Origin: Oidiodendron maius Zn | Lineage: Eukaryota > Ascomycota > Leotiomycetes > Myxotrichaceae | DNA: 64,000 nt | Assembly: GCA_000827325.1 (NCBI GenBank) | Contig: KN832870.1 | Span: 3,348,001-3,412,000 of the forward strand | Direction of reading: 5' to 3' | Shown: positions 47,882 through 58,946 of the stretch, piece after piece | Layout: each line of letters begins with the position of its first letter | How positions within the stretch are numbered: position 1 is the stretch's first letter | The notes under the pieces: generated by a model | What the model saw: only the letters and a program-made list of their open reading frames with translations | Told to the model about the DNA's origin: nothing | Database searches by the model: none | Program-made: the position numbers and the translations under genes

Positions 47882-50021
47882 ATGCTCCGTGCCTCGTCCG
47901 CCCAGGCGGGACGGAGTGTGCCATGTCGTCAAGGAAAGTTTGCGGATTTGAATGCATTCATCTCTCAGACTCTGACCCATCGGAATGGCGTGCCTCTGTT
48001 TGAGACTGATGGCCAGCGAGGTCTGTAAATCCTCGGTCATATGCCGGGAAGCTTGTACTGACTATATACTAGATACTACGCGTTTCACACTAAGCAAAAA
48101 GAATCGCCTATTAGCTGTTAAGGACAACATCGTTACAAATAGCCTTCCAACGACATGCGGATCAGGTATTCTTCGAGATTACAGAAGTCCTTTTGAGTCT
48201 ACTGTCACAGACCGACTTAGGAAGGCGGGAGCCTCGATCAATGGCAAGACAAATTTGGATGAGTTCGGTATGGGATCACATTCGACCAACTCCCACTTTG
48301 GCCCTGTTCGTAGCGACTGCTTTGAACAGCGGTCCGTTGGAGGCAGTTCTGGTGGGAGTGCAGTGGCAGTTGCAGCTCGCGAATGTGATGTGGCCTTGGG
48401 CACAGATACCGGAGGCTCAGTCAGGCTTCCAGCGGCTTATACTGGGGTCACGGGATTTAAACCATCATACGGCATGGTATCCCGATGGGGTGTAGTGCCG
48501 TATGCGAATTCCCTCGATACGGTCGGTGTGCTGGCGCGTACAGCCAAAGATCTTTTTCGAGTCTTTGAGCAAGCACGGGGTCACGACAATCGTGATCCAA
48601 CATCCATCACCAATGCAACCTTACAGCGCATGAAGGAGGGACGGTTACGTGCTACTGTAAAGGCTAGGCGGAGCGGTTCATTCAGGAAAATGACTAAAAA
48701 ATTAAGAATTGGGATTCCGATGGAGTACAACATCGAGGAGCTCGATCCTGGAGTCAGGCAGGCATGGAAGAATGCACTAGAATTCTTCCAAGGGCTCGGA
48801 TGTACAGTTGTTCCAGTGTCTCTCCCCAACACTAAACATGCCCTCTCAGCATATTATATTATTGCCCCAGCCGAAGCAGCATCCAACCTCTCCAAATACG
48901 ATGGTATTAGGTATGGGACTCGCAATAAATCTAGTGACTCGGATGACGATATTCTATACTCCCAAACCAGAGGGGATGGCTTTGGAGACGAGGTTAAGCG
49001 ACGGATCCTACTGGGATCGTATACTTTAAGTTCAGAAGCCATCGATAACTACTTCATCAAAGCGCAGAAGATCCGCAGATTGGTGCAGCGGGATTTCGAT
49101 CGAATATTTTCCCTGCCGAATCCTCTTCGTCCGCCGGAGCAATTCGACCTCAGTGACATGGATGAGTCTATTTTGCTGAGCAATAAACTTGGCCCATCGC
49201 AGGTTGACTTCATAGTCTGCCCAACAGCCCCAACCTTACCCCCTACTCTAAAAGATATCTCCAAGCAAACCCCGGTCGACTCATACATGAACGACGTGTT
49301 CACTGTCCCAGCCAGCTTAGCAGGTCTCCCTGCAGTTAGCATCCCAATTCGCATACCGGCTAATTATCAAATTTCTGAGGCCCCAGCGTTTGCGGGCATA
49401 CAGATAATTGGGCAATACTCTGATGATCGGCGAGTATTAGAAGCGGCAATGATGCTAGAAGAGCATCCAGAAGCGTTCGCAAGACCACGTGTTTCTTACG
49501 TACCAGTGGTTGATAGCAGGGCCATGAGGTCTATCACAAAAGCAGTCTCTCTGCAGAAAAGTCGCGAGGGCGAGGCTGTGGGCTTAAGTATAAGGTGGGT
49601 CCCAGTTGACTCATTGAGCGCACTGAAGAAAACTCACTCTCTAATGCGTGTCGTTCAAGGCGAACGCTCAGCGGCTGAGCGCGCAGAAGTCAAAGAATTT
49701 AGCGCCCAGAGACGTAGTCGACAGTTTGCACTGAAGAAATATTATGGAGCTAAGATATTCCGCACGTGGTGGAGGCGGCTGGGTCGACGCACGGCACCAA
49801 GAAATCAGAAGGATAAGGCTCTTGTCAGGAAAACAATGGTTCGGATGATCCGAAGATATATGTCTGGAGCAGGGAAGCGGCATTTTCGGATTACGAAATA
49901 TAATTCCCTCAAGGGGGAGAATAAACCATTCCGGGCGCCGCGCTCTTGGAAAGAGGTTGACATTGCTCTAGATTATGCCTTAGGCATGTGGGAGAATCTC
50001 AACGAGCACCGGAAAAGTTGA
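47882..50021 (+). CDS. HER2: Mitochondrial glutamyl-tRNA(Gln) amidotransferase subunit A with C-terminal extension
   Basis: Catalytic amidase subunit that helps make Gln-tRNA(Gln) in mitochondria. Exons are 47882-48020 and 48073-50021, giving 695 residues. Exon 1 adds the basic start MLRASSAQAGRSVPCRQGKF and the conserved LNAFISQTL. Its donor (GTCTGT) is weak. The amidase-signature Lys-Ser-Ser residues are in AVKDNI (about 62), GGSSGGSA (about 136-143) and GTDTGGSVRLPAA (about 154-166). The amidase fold ends near GIQIIGQYSDDRRVLEAAMM (about 487-506). Fungal GatA proteins usually stop there. This frame continues for about 185 residues without a stop, as an Arg/Lys-rich segment with FALKKYYGAKIFRTWWRRL, RKTMVRMIRRYMSG and a final helix SWKEVDIALDYALGMW. 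I do not recognise that segment. Confidence 0.85.
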
Positions 50022-50269
50022 AACGCACGAGTTTCAATAGTATAGCATAAATCTCGCTAATGAGAGCCGGAGAATGGCCATAGTAACGACATCGACTTGC
50101 GAAGAACAGCAATTGAGCGTCCTGTGGTATGAATATGTCATGTATATGTGGACTGTTGATAAGAGACATGGCGTCAAGGTCTTTGCAGCGTGAGCATGAC
50201 GGGTGTACATTAATGAGTCGACATAATGGGTCATTGTATAAGAGTCTCATCTACACGCAGAATCTATTC

Positions 50270-51119
50270 TCACTCCTCCAACCTCATCACAAACCCAAAC
50301 CAGCAATAGCATCCAATCCACTTCTTCCCTCTCGGCCCTAGCAATCTCCCCTCTCCAACATCATCCTCCATCACAGCTCTCTCCCCAACTTCCCCCTGAA
50401 CCACGAACCCATTTTTCGCCCCTTCCTCCAGTACATCCGCAATCTCGTGCACGTAACTCAATCCCCTAACTTTCTCCCCTGTAGCCTCATCCACAAACCC
50501 TGCCTGCCCCCGCCTTCCCATCTCAGCATGCATATTTGTCACGACCAGATGCCCGCCAGGCTTTAAGAGCTGCTTCACAGCATGGAAGAAGACCGTGAGA
50601 GGTAGGTGCTCCACAACAAGTGTGGAGATGACCAGGTCAGCGGTTTGAGAAAGTGGTACAACCTGGGGATATTTCTCTGGCTGTAGGGCATCGAATTCGT
50701 AGAATAAGAGCTCCGGGTCTGGACGTCCTTCGCTGGATTTCAGTGCCGCTTCGCAGCGTGTCCGAGCCTGAGAGAGCATTCCCGGGCTGAGATCTAAGGC
50801 GTTAATGCGGGCTATGGGCGGGAGAGACGGGGATAAGAGTTTGACAGTGTTGCGACCTGTTCCTGCTCCTAGCTCGTTGACGATTAAGGGGCCCAAGTTG
50901 GGGAACTGCGAGAATGCATGGTCAAGCAAGAACGGTAGAAGAAGGTCGTCTAATGCTATGAGGATGTTGCCGTCTGTGTCGTAAACCTGAGCCGAGTTAG
51001 CAGGTCTATTTCTTGAAATGGTGAATGTCTGTATAAATCATAGATACTTTTGCCCATTGATCATATAGCTCAGCATTGGTCACGGATCGGATTGGACGAG
51101 GAGTAGACGCGTTCGACAT
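50270..51119 (-). CDS. SAM-dependent methyltransferase (class I, UbiE/type 11-like)
   Basis: Exons are 51119-51048 and 50986-50270 (61-nt intron), giving 262 residues. The start MSNASTPRPIRSVTNAELYD is followed by QWAKVYDTDGNILIALDDLL across the splice, the YDxWAxxYD-type N-terminus of this family. Motif I is VNELGAGTGRNTVKLL (about 67-82), then ALDLSPGMLSQAR, the VISTLVVEHLPL post-motif and LLKPGGHLVVTN. The last 30 residues are Gly/Arg-rich and end WFGFVMRLEE. The substrate is unknown. The fully conserved AdoMet motifs argue for an active enzyme. Neighbours give no pathway hint. Confidence 0.85.
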
Positions 51120-52095
51120 GTTGAATTTCAAGTCCAAGACTAGATTCTAAAGCTGATTAGAGAAACTTCCAGAGTTACAAGCAAGTTCAGTTGGACATAC
51201 TCAAGGAGAGATGGGTTTTATACATCTGGAATAGGGTGACTCTTACCGGCATGAAAGATGGAATGCTATTCGCCAATTCTCCTTGCGATTCTTGTTCTCA
51301 TTGGCCAAGATGTTATGAGGGAACTATTCCCCAATCACTGGAAGCTCAAAACCATACGGCTATCTAAGCACTGTTAAATTGAGGATATACTTTCCTCTCG
51401 CATTTAGCTTCTAATCTATATATCTAGGCGTGTGCCTTCCGAGGCCATTTCCAGAACTCCTTTTCCGAGTCTAATCCCAGGCACGTGACTGTCCTTGCCC
51501 CTGCCCGCGACGCAGGTTTCACTCTGACATCCCCCAAGACCCCTGGAAGTCAAGAAGGGTGTTTCCATGTATCAATTCCACCCGATGCCCCAACTATTTC
51601 ACTAGTGATGACTTTTATACCTTTACCCCTTTTCCTCTTTGTTCCTGTCGTTCGTCCACCCCTCGCTCTCCTGAAGGGCGCTGATTGGCCGGCGCGCCGT
51701 CCCGCTGTCCCCGTTCTGCAGACTTTCTCCTTTTCTTCATTTCTCCTCCGAACTCAAATCCGCCATTGACATATAGCCGGGGAGATACATATCTTGCAGC
51801 TCCGTCATTCCATGGCCTCGTCCATCCTCCGGCTCACCTACATGAACTGCCGATCCGCATCCCAAAACGCTCATTCCGCCGTTTGCTAGCATTGTTCTCT
51901 GTCAGCCAATCACGCAGAATCCGGGGATGTTTGCGTCCAGCACGAGCACCAAGCTACACTACTCTTAATCTCAACCGCGACTCCAATCCTCAACCAGGTT
52001 TCTTTTATCTCCTCTTGCCATCCAACTTCTCTTCTCTCTCTCCCTCGGCGCACAAATTCCCGGTCCACAGTCTCTACTGCTTCTCCAGACTCGCA
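51120..52095. other. Intergenic, two divergent promoters
   Basis: Upstream of the methyltransferase and of the plus-strand hypothetical gene. The frame ending at 52701 is open from 51685, but its first 137 codons are pyrimidine-rich and look like promoter or leader DNA. No RNA gene is seen. Confidence 0.5.
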
Positions 52096-52701
52096 ATGCC
52101 TGTCAATGGCAAGGCTAATGGAGGTTTCGCACCTCTCGCGCTCGCTCCTATAAACTACTCCCTGACTGACGGCACCTCGATACCTCCTCCTCCCGAATCT
52201 CCCGTCGAAGAAGCTCCCCCTCCGCTAGCCCCCCCGAAAGACGTCGAAAAGGTCGTCCGCCCTCCCTCCGTCGATACAAGTGCCAATATAACCACGGATG
52301 GGCGCGGCCGGTCGAGCGCCGCCTTCACGGCGCCAATGAGCCCGGCATCAACTCGGAGGCCGAGCAGTATCCGGAATTTCCTGGCCCGGAAATCTCTCCT
52401 TGCGCCGACCAGCGGCAATGGCATGCACTACGATGGCAGCCAAGAAGAGTTGGCGGAGAGGCCGGATAGCGTGGCCAGCTTCAGATCTAGTGGGCCGAAT
52501 CTAGTGAAGAAGAAGAGCTGGTTCCGGAGACTCTCTAGCGTCCCAAAGACGAATACTGTGTATGAGAATGAACTGGAACAGAAGAGACCATCAGGACCGC
52601 CGCCACCGACTCTGCCGGAGCTGAGTCAATTGAAGGCCAAGATACCAGAGGACGACGAAGGAGGGCTCGGAGGAGAAGGCTTGTTCAAGAACATCACATA
52701 A
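52096..52701 (+). CDS. Conserved-looking fungal hypothetical protein, basic and disordered
   Basis: Single exon, 201 residues from the ATG at 52096, which follows a CT-rich leader typical of fungal 5' UTRs. Pro/Ser-rich and largely disordered. Two short basic-aromatic motifs stand out: RRPSSIRNFLARKSLL (about 94-109) and LVKKKSWFRRLSS (about 143-155). These resemble motifs I associate with uncharacterised filamentous-fungal proteins and could be membrane- or kinase-docking sites, but that is a guess. It ends in an acidic-Gly stretch. I assign no function. Confidence 0.6.
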   Translation: MPVNGKANGGFAPLALAPINYSLTDGTSIPPPPESPVEEAPPPLAPPKDVEKVVRPPSVDTSANITTDGRGRSSAAFTAPMSPASTRRPSSIRNFLARKSLLAPTSGNGMHYDGSQEELAERPDSVASFRSSGPNLVKKKSWFRRLSSVPKTNTVYENELEQKRPSGPPPPTLPELSQLKAKIPEDDEGGLGGEGLFKNIT

Positions 52702-53381
52702 AAATGGATTGTACGCTACTACGAGATCAATGGCTAGTTGTTAGCACGAGTATCTCGATGCTGCGTTGGTCATAATGTTTGGATTCCGGATTGCACGCAG
52801 AGAGAGGTGATGGAGATACCCCTGCTCGAAAATTGAGCGCTTGGCTACGCTCTTCTATTAATTCTTTGCTTGAGCGTCTGATATGCTTTGACTGGGCGGC
52901 TCTCTCGTTCGTTGGCAGCATTTGTAATCCTGGCTGGCGTGCGGGTTACGGAACCGGGGACGTTCTTTGGGTACCAAATTCATTTGTTACTAGTATCAAT
53001 ACTACCTATTCTTGCTCGCGCAGAAAAGATTCTGCTTATACCTGTAAGATTTGGATATTATAATGATTGCATTGCGAGCACTTGGTCTGCTATACGTCAG
53101 ATTTAACCAGCGAGCTGTACCGGGCGGGGAATCAAAATTGCATTACAACCCCCCCAAAAATCTCCAAATCTACGAGTTTATTATCAGCTTAAAATCATCT
53201 TGTACTGCATTTAGATTGCGGTGCTTCAATATCAGCTAATAATAGCTCCTCAAAAGCTGCAAGCAAACCCCTGCATGATGCCGTTGCCACTAAAACGTCA
53301 TGCACCTCGGTAGATCTGAGATGTTCTAGTTTATTTCCAGACCTCACTCCAGCTTCTTCACACCTCGAGTGGACAACTGCA
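52702..53381. other. Intergenic
   Basis: 3' end of the hypothetical gene and promoter of ETR1. Frames at 52779-53063 and 53195-53470 have no motif. A short C-run is at about 53149-53156. Confidence 0.5.
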
Positions 53382-54641
53382 ATGTCTTTATCGCGGACAG
53401 TAAGAGGAGGCAGCGGCTCCTTTATAGCTCTACCCCGAACATTGGCGCGCCAACACGGCCCATTGACCATAAGGAGGCATATGTCAGGTCCGTACGGCTA
53501 CACCCAAGCCAAAGCGCTGGTATACTCTAAGTATGGGGAACCAGGAGATGTCCTCTCGTAGGTCTCAGCATATACAAGAAATCTCAAAGGGGGACCGGTG
53601 GCTAATCATTACAGCTTACACACATTCTCAATCTCACCCTCCCTCCCCTCCAGCACCCTCCTCCTTCGCACACTGGCAACGCCAATCAACCCCGCCGATG
53701 TGAACCAAATCCAAGGCGTCTATCCCAGCAAACCCCCCTTCACTTCCCTGCTGGGGACACCTAGTCCCAGCGCTGTTGGTGGTAACGAGGGCTGCTTCGA
53801 GGTGGTCTCCGTCAGCCCCTCCATAACCTCCGTCGCCAAGGGTGACTGGGTCATAATGCGGTCCACGGGGTTCGGGACGTGGCGCACGCATGCTCTAGCC
53901 GGTGAATCGGAAGTTTTAAAGGTTAATAAAGATGGTCTGACGCCTACGCAGGTGGGCACCGTGTCCGTGAATCCCTGCACGGCGTACCGCATGCTAAAGG
54001 ACTTCGAGCCGCTGGTGGAAGGCGACTGGGTCATTCAGAACGGCGCGAATAGTGGGGTGGGCAGGGCTGCAATCCAGTTGGCAAAGCAGTGGGGAATCAA
54101 GACTATAAATGTTATAAGGGACAGATCGGACGCCACTGCTACGGAGGACATGAAGAAGGAGCTACTGGAGCTGGGAGCTACGAAGGTGGTTACCGAGATG
54201 GAGCTTATGGATAGAGGATTCTCTGAGCAGGTTAGGGGGTGGACGAATGGTGGGCGGGAGAAGGTCAAGCTCGGGTTGAATTGCGTGGGTGGAAAACCAA
54301 CTTCTGCGCTAGTGAAATGCCTCTCGCAGGCTGGCCACCTCGTGACTTACGGAGGCATGTCGAAACAGCCTTTGCAACTGCCTACGGCGGCTCTGATATT
54401 CAAGGATATAAAGTTTAGCGGGTTCTGGGTTAGCAGGTGGAGTGATGCAAACCCAGTAGAAAAGAAGAGGACAGTCGACGAGATCCTGGAGATGACGAGG
54501 CTGGGTATGTTCAAAGATGTCCCTGTGCAGGAACTGAGGTGGGACTGGGGGACAGAGGAGAGCGTCTTGAAGGAGGCCATACAAGGGACTTTGGGAGGGT
54601 TTAGAGCTGGAAAGGGCGTATTCATATATGGAGATACGTGA
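53382..54641 (+). CDS. ETR1: Mitochondrial 2-enoyl thioester reductase
   Basis: NADPH-dependent last step of mitochondrial fatty-acid synthesis (MECR/Etr1), needed for lipoic acid supply and respiration. Exons are 53382-53557 and 53615-54641 (57-nt intron), giving 400 residues. The ATG at 53382 starts a basic presequence (MSLSRTVRGGSG, then LPRTLARQHGPLTIRR). The mature part begins YGYTQAKALVYSKYGEPGDV and the splice gives VLSLHTFSIS. Medium-chain reductase features: TPINPADVNQIQGVYPSKP, the nucleotide loop NGANSGVGRAAIQLAKQWG, and NCVGGKPTSAL. FKDIKFSGFWVSRW is a C-terminal family motif. A later start at 53481 would lack the presequence. Functionally it links to PDB1, since lipoylated PDH depends on this pathway. 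Confidence 0.9.
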
Positions 54642-54876
54642 GTTGGACAAATGCAGTTAATGCAGTGCAAATATCGCTCCAAAAAAGCTGAGTGAAACAT
54701 TAAGCTCGAGCAGGGAACTAGAGTGCGCCCCTATTGCTCTATCTAAAATGCACTTCGCAACCCAACTCCCATCAAGGAATACGGACTCCAAACGCCATTA
54801 TGCACGTCAAACTAATCACCATAAGCTATGCATCCAAACCAGTGAAAGATATCACGCAGAACAACCAGTAGTAGAG

Positions 54877-56438
54877 CTAGCCATGACGTTGCGCGGCATC
54901 CCTGAACGCCTCTTCTTGCATCGCAAGAAGTTGCTCTGTCGTCAAGCCACTCTGCTCCAATTTATTTGTCTTCTTCTCTCGTCCCTATTCTTAATTCAGC
55001 ATTCGTAGTAACGATGAGAGTGACTATGAGATCTACCTTTAGTTGCTCCTTGTGCTCGCTAGCAACCTCCAGGATATCGGGAACATATTCTCCAAAGCCC
55101 AGTTGTTCCAGAGCCTTTGTGATGTGTTCACAAGCAATAGTCTTTTTGCTCTCTTTCTCACTAATCTCATTTGCTTCGGAAGAAATTAGGGTGATAAATT
55201 CGACACAGCATTCGATCAAGAGATCCCTCGCATCCTTTCCGAATGCCAAGCCCGACGAAGGCGGGAGGATTTCTGTGACTATTTTCTGAACCGTTGCTAC
55301 AAGGGCATGTTAGTGTTTCGTTGCTATTCAAAGTATGCGAAAGAAGAATTTAGTAATGGTCGGTCCCGAATTGTGAGCTCAGGTATCGATAAACGGTGGA
55401 AGAGTGCTGACGCAGCAATGTTGGATCTGCGGGTTGGCGATGTTCTTGTCCTTGCAAAACAAATCCGGTCCGAGTCGACCTCAAGACTGATGCTCCAGGC
55501 AAGCTCAGTTGAGGCTGGGGCATAAGCAGCAGAGGTTGGGGTATAGGCAGCAGAGGTTTGGTGGTGGTATCCTGATGTAATAGAGTGCTGCTTTCCGTTC
55601 CCCTGTAGGAATGCCATGGAATCCATGGTTGCAGTGCTTGACTCTGGATTGGAACGGAGTTCCATACTTGGCCGACACCGCGATAGCCAGCTTGTTGGTT
55701 GACTTCAAAGTTCGTCGTACCTGTACCTGTAGCCTCAGCCGCCGCATAGGAATGGATAGCTGAATTGCCAAGGCGACGGCGGGTGGGACGCCATAGGGCA
55801 TGTTGACCTCGACGGCGACGCGAAGGTAGAGACATGTACTGTCGGCCCCGCCCAAAGTTGTTGTAAGGCTGGTAGTATGCAGTTGGGTGAAATTCTGTGG
55901 CCTGAGGAGAAAGAATCTCCGGATCCTGAGAAAATGGCGATGAAAGATTATTCATATCAGACTGCCTGTTGTCGCGTGTGAGTGAAGCATCGCTCGGCAC
56001 ATCTCGATGGCAAAGTGCGCACTCAGGCCATGGCGGACCATTGTTCCAGGAATCTTTGTAGTTCTTGAGGGTGAATTCATGGGATGTAGACATGGAGCAT
56101 AGCAATACGGTAGGACTGATAATGATAATTCTGCTATTGCTGATGCTGATACGAGAATGAAGTGAAAGGAAATGAAGACAAATTACCTTTAGGAAGAGAT
56201 AGGTCGTCATTGCCTAAGCGCGGTGTCAGTGAGCCTTTCCTATTGAGGTACACAGAGGATGGTGTCCAGATTCACGTCTGACAACTGAAATGATAATAAA
56301 GAGTATATATCAAAGTCAAGCTAGGGAATACTAGGAGACCCCAAGCTAAACCGTGGTATTACGCCAATATCAAACCGCAGTCTTCAACGAAGGTTCGCAG
56401 CAGATGGAGTACTCACCACCAAATTCTCGGTCCGACAT
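54877..56438 (-). CDS. NCB2: Negative cofactor 2 beta (Dr1/Ncb2), histone-fold transcription regulator
   Basis: With NC2-alpha it binds TBP on promoters and modulates RNA polymerase II transcription. Exons are 56438-56417, 56213-56187, 55296-55037 and 54984-54877, giving 138 residues. Exons 1 and 2 are 22 and 27 nt and encode MSDREFGGNDDLSLPK; the histone fold continues ATVQKIVTEILPPSSGLAFG, KDARDLLIECCVEFITLISS and ACEHITKALEQLGFGEYVPD. The end is EEAFRDAAQRHG. The intron between exons 2 and 3 is 890 nt (55297-56186), more than ten times the local norm, and contains an ORF on the same strand. Confidence 0.9.
55350..56093 (-). CDS. ORF nested in the NC2-beta intron, unrecognised
   Basis: A frame of 247 codons inside the 890-nt intron, on the same strand as the host gene. 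It starts MSTSHEFTLKNYKDSWNNGP, then has ECALCHRDVPSD with a CxxC pair. After that it is rich in Gln, Pro, Arg, Ser and Tyr (for example RRRRGQHALWRPTRRRL and Leu-Pro-Gln repeats). There is no recognisable domain. The frame stays open upstream to 56210, where it overlaps exon 2 in another frame. It could be a nested gene, an alternative exon, or chance. Confidence 0.35.
   Translation of the reverse strand: MSTSHEFTLKNYKDSWNNGPPWPECALCHRDVPSDASLTRDNRQSDMNNLSSPFSQDPEILSPQATEFHPTAYYQPYNNFGRGRQYMSLPSRRRRGQHALWRPTRRRLGNSAIHSYAAAEATGTGTTNFEVNQQAGYRGVGQVWNSVPIQSQALQPWIPWHSYRGTESSTLLHQDTTTKPLLPIPQPLLLMPQPQLSLPGASVLRSTRTGFVLQGQEHRQPADPTLLRQHSSTVYRYLSSQFGTDHY
55511..55558. repeat. 21-bp tandem repeat, about 2.3 copies
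   Basis: The unit GAGGTTGGGGTATAGGCAGCA occurs at 55511-55531 (with three changes) and 55532-55552, then starts again. It lies inside the intronic ORF and produces its Leu-Pro-Gln repeats. Confidence 0.8.
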
Positions 56439-56746
56439 CGCGACAACAGAGCGTACCAGGTAGGTAGATTTGAAAGCTTGTTAGTAAACAAGGCACGTTA
56501 GATAGGTTGGGACGTGACACGTTGTGTTCTAGGTGTTGTTCTGTCGCTGTTGATGAGGCGAGGCGTAACTTTTATTTAGTGGAAAGCTTGTTGGAATTCA
56601 TCAGCCTTGCTGAAAACAACCGCGAATCGCTCGTTTGACATTCACGTGACGTACCTTCTGTAAGCCCGACCCGATCTCACCTCCGACTATTTACAATCGA
56701 ACACGAAATCTCATGATCCTCGAGTTACTTACATCGACAGCACCTA
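56439..56746. other. Short divergent promoter region
   Basis: 308 bp between the NC2-beta start and the next plus-strand ORF. No feature is recognised beyond a probable promoter role. Confidence 0.4.
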
Positions 56747-57211
56747 ATGTGTGTCATCGATGTGAGTTTGTTTGAGTGCGGGGATTACTCCTTGCAGGTG
56801 CGTGGACAGCCATGCTCCAACGCAATCTCCAGAGGGCCATGCAGTCGACCAGACGTGAACTCGATCATTCCGAGGGATCGGTCTTGCGTACGTTGTATCT
56901 ACGTCAGGTCTCTCGAAACCCTTATTGCCATAAATGAAAGTATGCTCCGTTGGGAGAAAAAGTGTGCTGCAGAAGCCACCACGAGCCTCATTCGGATAGC
57001 GCGGGAGGGCATACTGAGTCCAGTTGCTATTGAGGAACACGAACGAACTATTCGGGATATGAAGGCGAAGCTTGAAGATCTACGCGTTGCTCAAAAGCTT
57101 CCACTGTTGTTTACTGAAGGCACAGATCTCACTCGTCGTAGTCAGATGCTTTCCATTATGAAGTTCCAGGCTGAAGAGATGCGCTCTGTTCTCCTCGCAG
57201 ATGATGATTAG
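56747..57211 (+). CDS. Hypothetical small helical protein, exon structure uncertain
   Basis: Open frame of 154 codons. The part from about 56942 looks protein-like and helical: MLRWEKKCAAEATTSLIRIA, REGILSPVAIEEHERTIRDM, then KAKLEDLRVAQKLPLLFTEG and an acidic end LLADDD. The first 65 codons look less natural (many Cys and Arg) and contain possible splice signals; another ATG at 56812 opens a different frame (MLQRNLQRAMQSTRREL) that also looks coding. I could not join the two with good splice sites. A short spliced gene is likely, but its start is unresolved. I recognise no family. Confidence 0.4.
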   Translation: MCVIDVSLFECGDYSLQVRGQPCSNAISRGPCSRPDVNSIIPRDRSCVRCIYVRSLETLIAINESMLRWEKKCAAEATTSLIRIAREGILSPVAIEEHERTIRDMKAKLEDLRVAQKLPLLFTEGTDLTRRSQMLSIMKFQAEEMRSVLLADDD

Positions 57212-57971
57212 CTCTGATGAGGGTGAGTTTCAATTGCTTTACAAATATGCACTTCTATGGTCTGTTTGTTTTATTCCTTCTGACAAAGGTACAGGCTCCA
57301 TACCCTGGCAGCTGATGAGTTATAAGAGGGTACCGAGGCCTAAATTTATGCGGCTACTCTCACATCTTCAAGGCAGTTGCAACCCAGACGGCTGGTATTA
57401 AAACAAGATCCTCGCTGCGGGTCATGACGTGGAAATCCCCAGCACGCTGGTTGTACTTTCGAATTATTTACAGCCCGATGATGCATGGTATGCATGAGCT
57501 AGAAGGTCGAATCTCTACTCTTCTAACTAAGCTGTCCATCTTCCATTCCGTATGAAGGAATATGGAGTAATCTGCACCATTTAAAGCTCTGAAGAGGGGC
57601 CGTACGGTGAAGGCATTTACTCAAAGAGACTTGAGAAGGATGTATGGGATTTACTGAAATGGGTCAGTTTCAATGTAATTGAATAGTGGAGGATCCCATA
57701 TTCAAGGACGGAAAGACATATCTTACTAATATATGTCAATGCTGGAGGGTATGGAGAAAGAATGTGCTTTTGATATCCCGCTGACGTTCCAGAAGAAATA
57801 AATAATTAATCAGTATTCAGTCATTTTGAGAGAAACCTATGATCCTGATAATACGTCTCAACATTAACCCCAGTTGTATGCCCTATACGCCAAAACATGA
57901 TAGTCCTGCCCAAGGTTAGTGATATCTACCAATTCGCCAGTCCTGCCAGAGTAAAAGATGCCCATGTTGGT
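57212..57971. other. Intergenic between convergent genes
   Basis: AT-rich, with only short frames. No gene or RNA is recognised. Confidence 0.5.
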
Positions 57972-58575
57972 TCACCACATTCTTCGCCTGTATCCTTTAA
58001 ATCCATCGCCCTCGCCGACTGCCAGAATCTCTTCTTTGATTTTCTTTCTCCTTTCTGCTCTACTTAGCGGTTTCTCCTCTGCTGTATCCTCTGAATGACG
58101 AGCCGGATCAGAATCTGGAGGTGGCCCGACCTCGTTCTCTTCTTGTACTGGTTGTTCACCATCCATCGGTAGGACGGGGTCTTGTACTTCTCTACTTCCT
58201 TGCTGGGCAACTCGTTCAGAAGATGATATGCGCTCCTTTGTCTTCTTTACTTTCTTCGTACCGACATGATCTGAACTACTGCCCTGCCTCCTATTGATCC
58301 CGAACTCGCTCTCGTCTCGCAGGACCTGTATCGTCGGGGTTTCAAATTGCGGTGGCAGATACAGTCGATCTTGCATCGTTATTACCTGTGGCCGTATGGC
58401 TGTTCTGATGTCTCTGACAGTTTTTTGTTGGAGCACATAACCGCTGAGGAAGAGGGCAGCTGTAAATAAGACCACTATTTCAGGTTAGTTTGCTCAGGTA
58501 AAGATGCATAGAGAGAGCCTACGCACCAACAACTGAAGATATGGCTACTGAAACCTGTCCTGAAGTGAGAAGCAT
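57972..58575 (-). CDS. Hypothetical single-pass membrane protein
   Basis: Exons are 58575-58527 and 58474-57972 (52-nt intron), giving 183 residues. The N-terminus forms a hydrophobic helix across the splice: QVSVAISSVVVVLFTAALFL (about 7-26), then SGYVLQQKTVRDIRTAIRP. The remainder is hydrophilic, Glu/Lys/Gln-rich and probably disordered, with LSRAERRKKIKEEIL near the end and the C-terminus GFKGYRRRMW. The helix near the N-terminus with a basic C-terminal side suggests a membrane-anchored protein facing cytosol or matrix, possibly mitochondrial or ER. No family name is known to me. Intact splice signals and a conserved-looking C-terminal motif support a real gene. It is divergent from PRP38. 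Confidence 0.65.
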
Positions 58576-58946
58576 TTCGATGTGTGTTAATATATAGGTC
58601 GAAACTCGGAGGATATTTCAAGATCCATATGGGTAGAGATACTTGATGTTCGTGATTGCAAGGAGTTGTGGCGGGTCCGCGTCAACAATGGCTTTGTCAG
58701 GGCAACAATCGATAACAAGAAATCTAGATTTAGTAACGACGGAATCTCGAACACCACGAACAAAGTTGCAGAACAAACCTTCACCGGCAACAACATTTCA
58801 CACATCAGAACGGCCCAATCTTCGACGTGTATATTAGGCCAGCTCACAACCTAAGCACTGTACCACATCATACCCCCACAGGTCACGAAGATTATTTATG
58901 TTGCCCGGGCATCTCGTTCATCGGCGCCCTCAACCCCTCACCAACC
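58576..58946. other. Divergent promoter region of the membrane protein and PRP38
   Basis: 371 bp. The PRP38 frame is open upstream to 58827, but those codons lack conservation. No RNA gene is seen. Confidence 0.45.

Noticed and set aside
53481-53557. Start of ETR1 at 53481
   Set aside because: The ATG at 53382 gives a continuous basic mitochondrial presequence in the same frame.
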